NCBI GenBank assembly: GCA_050247235.1
Contig: JBFWUN010000012.1
Location: 34,463 to 98,462, forward strand
Reading direction: 5' to 3'
DNA length: 64,000 nt
DNA from: CAIKBL01 sp050247235
Lineage (GTDB): Bacteria; Pseudomonadota; Gammaproteobacteria; Ga0077536
Below are positions 63,311-64,000 of the stretch, one piece after another. The position numbers and the translations under genes are program-made. Under the pieces are notes generated by a model. The model ran no database searches, was not told the DNA's origin, and saw nothing but the letters and a program-made list of their open reading frames with translations. Positions within the stretch are counted from its first letter, which is position 1, and each line of letters begins with the position of its first letter.

Positions 63311-64000
63311 TCAGTGCGCCAGCAGCAGGTTGCAGGGCCGCTTCGCGAGAAAGTACTTCGTGAAGCCGCCGAAGAACATTTCCTGCAGGCGTGACATCGA
63401 GTACGCGCCCATCACGAGCATGTCGGCGCCGACCTCGGCATAGAACTCCGCGAGTTGTTCGGGCGGTGAGTCGGCAGCGCGCAGGCCGCTCGCCTGCACG
63501 CTCACGCAGTGCACTTCCATCAGGTAATCCGCGATCTGCTGCGCGCTCGGCACCGACTTCGGCGCACCTTCCTCGTCGATCGACACCAGGTGCACCGTGG
63601 CCGCCTTGCGCATCATCGGCAGCGCATAACGGAGCGCGTGCTTGGCGGCCGCCGAGGGTTTCCATGCCACCACCATCGTGGCGTCCTCCAGCCGCGCGGC
63701 CTTCGGTGCATGCGCGATGAGCCCGATCTGCGCGCCGGCGCCCAGCAGCACGCGTTTCAGCAGTGCCTCGCGGACCCCGTCGTGCACGCCGAAACTCGCG
63801 ATCAGCATGTCCCGCGTGAACCCGAGCGTGGTGAGTTCGGCGTCGGCCTGGTCGCTCAGATCGAGCGGCCGTTCCCACCCGATGGCCGCACTGGCCGAAG
63901 CCTGGTGGAAAATCTGCGCCGCTGCGTCGCTGAGCTCCTGGACTTTCGCCTGCGAAGTCTCCACCAGGTAGGCATGCGCCTGGACCCAGCCGCTCATCTC
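63311..64000 (-). CDS. universal stress protein (5' end probably outside window)
   Basis: About 229 visible residues. The C-terminal half is a UspA domain: ATMVVAWKPSAAAKHALRYALPMMRKAATVHLVSIDEE, ending LVMGAYSMSRLQEMFFGGFTKYFLAKRPCNLLLAH, with the G-x-Y-x-x-SRxxE nucleotide-binding signature and the terminal VLLAH-like strand. The N-terminal half belongs to a first Usp domain whose opening strand is absent. The ATG at 63997 is therefore probably internal, and two-domain Usp proteins are usually around 280 residues. Stress-related, cytoplasmic. Confidence 0.82.
   Translation of the reverse strand, partial: EMSGWVQAHAYLVETSQAKVQELSDAAAQIFHQASASAAIGWERPLDLSDQADAELTTLGFTRDMLIASFGVHDGVREALLKRVLLGAGAQIGLIAHAPKAARLEDATMVVAWKPSAAAKHALRYALPMMRKAATVHLVSIDEEGAPKSVPSAQQIADYLMEVHCVSVQASGLRAADSPPEQLAEFYAEVGADMLVMGAYSMSRLQEMFFGGFTKYFLAKRPCNLLLAH

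Noticed and set aside
1..64000. CRISPR array, tRNA, rRNA, prophage or integron
   Set aside because: No regularly spaced repeats, no recognisable tRNA or rRNA sequence, and no integrase, transposase or phage structural proteins were seen on reading.

Overview
The window is GC-rich DNA from a gammaproteobacterium, given as a draft scaffold with three 100-N gaps (46711-46810, 55459-55558, 58082-58181). The placement rests on gene content and order: argH next to divergent algZ-algR with an rsd/algQ homologue close by (a Pseudomonas-like neighbourhood), an ldtD/ycbB-like L,D-transpeptidase divergent from a ycbK-like DUF882 protein (as in enterics), a YheU/UPF0270 protein, RsmE, and a DksA-type regulator. 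I cannot name a genus. GC richness produces long open frames on both strands; I kept frames that give recognisable proteins or are supported by ribosome-binding sites and tight gene spacing.

Region by region. 1-8.7 kb: AsmA-like protein (cut by the window edge), argininosuccinate lyase, AlgZ/AlgR two-component pair, RsmE, TerB-like protein, Rsd/AlgQ-like anti-sigma factor, membrane Ser/Thr kinase, DUF4124 protein. 8.7-14.6 kb: an overlapping AddB-like nuclease and AddA-like helicase pair. 14.6-18 kb: a PEP-CTERM-type surface protein, a receiver-PAS-LuxR regulator and a DksA homologue with a long Ala/Lys-rich tail. 18-24 kb: two small cytochromes c, a membrane glycosyltransferase-like protein with a TPR-like end, an HD-domain protein, a secreted metallo-beta-lactamase-fold hydrolase and a DUF2461 protein. 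24-27.2 kb: glpK-glpD. 27.2-30 kb: a strongly structured RNA element with an intrinsic terminator, a degenerate-GGDEF/cupin protein, an N-terminally truncated LuxR regulator and a glycine-zipper lipoprotein.

30-40 kb looks like a catabolic island: amidase, HpaB/4-hydroxybutyryl-CoA-dehydratase-superfamily flavoprotein, acyl-CoA dehydrogenase, GST-like protein, methyltransferase, MFS carrier, cyclase-family metal hydrolase and an SMP-30/NHL protein. The substrate is not evident. 40-43.5 kb: cell-wall genes (ldt, DUF882) and a DUF6279 lipoprotein. 43.5-55.5 kb: a signalling block of three large hybrid histidine kinases and an OmpR-type regulator, interrupted by a homocysteine methyltransferase and a YheU protein. 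55.5-60.8 kb: a tripartite RND efflux operon (adaptor, pump, outer-membrane channel). 60.8-64 kb: a cyclic-nucleotide-binding/rhodanese/coiled-coil protein, a SnoaL-like protein and a universal stress protein that probably continues past the window.

The most noteworthy items are the RNA element at 27266-27437, whose closing helix and terminator compete for the same strand; a perfect 102-bp palindrome that supplies the last codons and stop of the efflux channel gene; the degenerate-GGDEF/cupin fusion; the tailed, cysteine-poor DksA; the cNMP/rhodanese/coiled-coil architecture; and the HpaB-like/acyl-CoA dehydrogenase pair with altered active-site motifs. No transposase, integrase, phage gene, CRISPR array, rRNA or tRNA was recognised.
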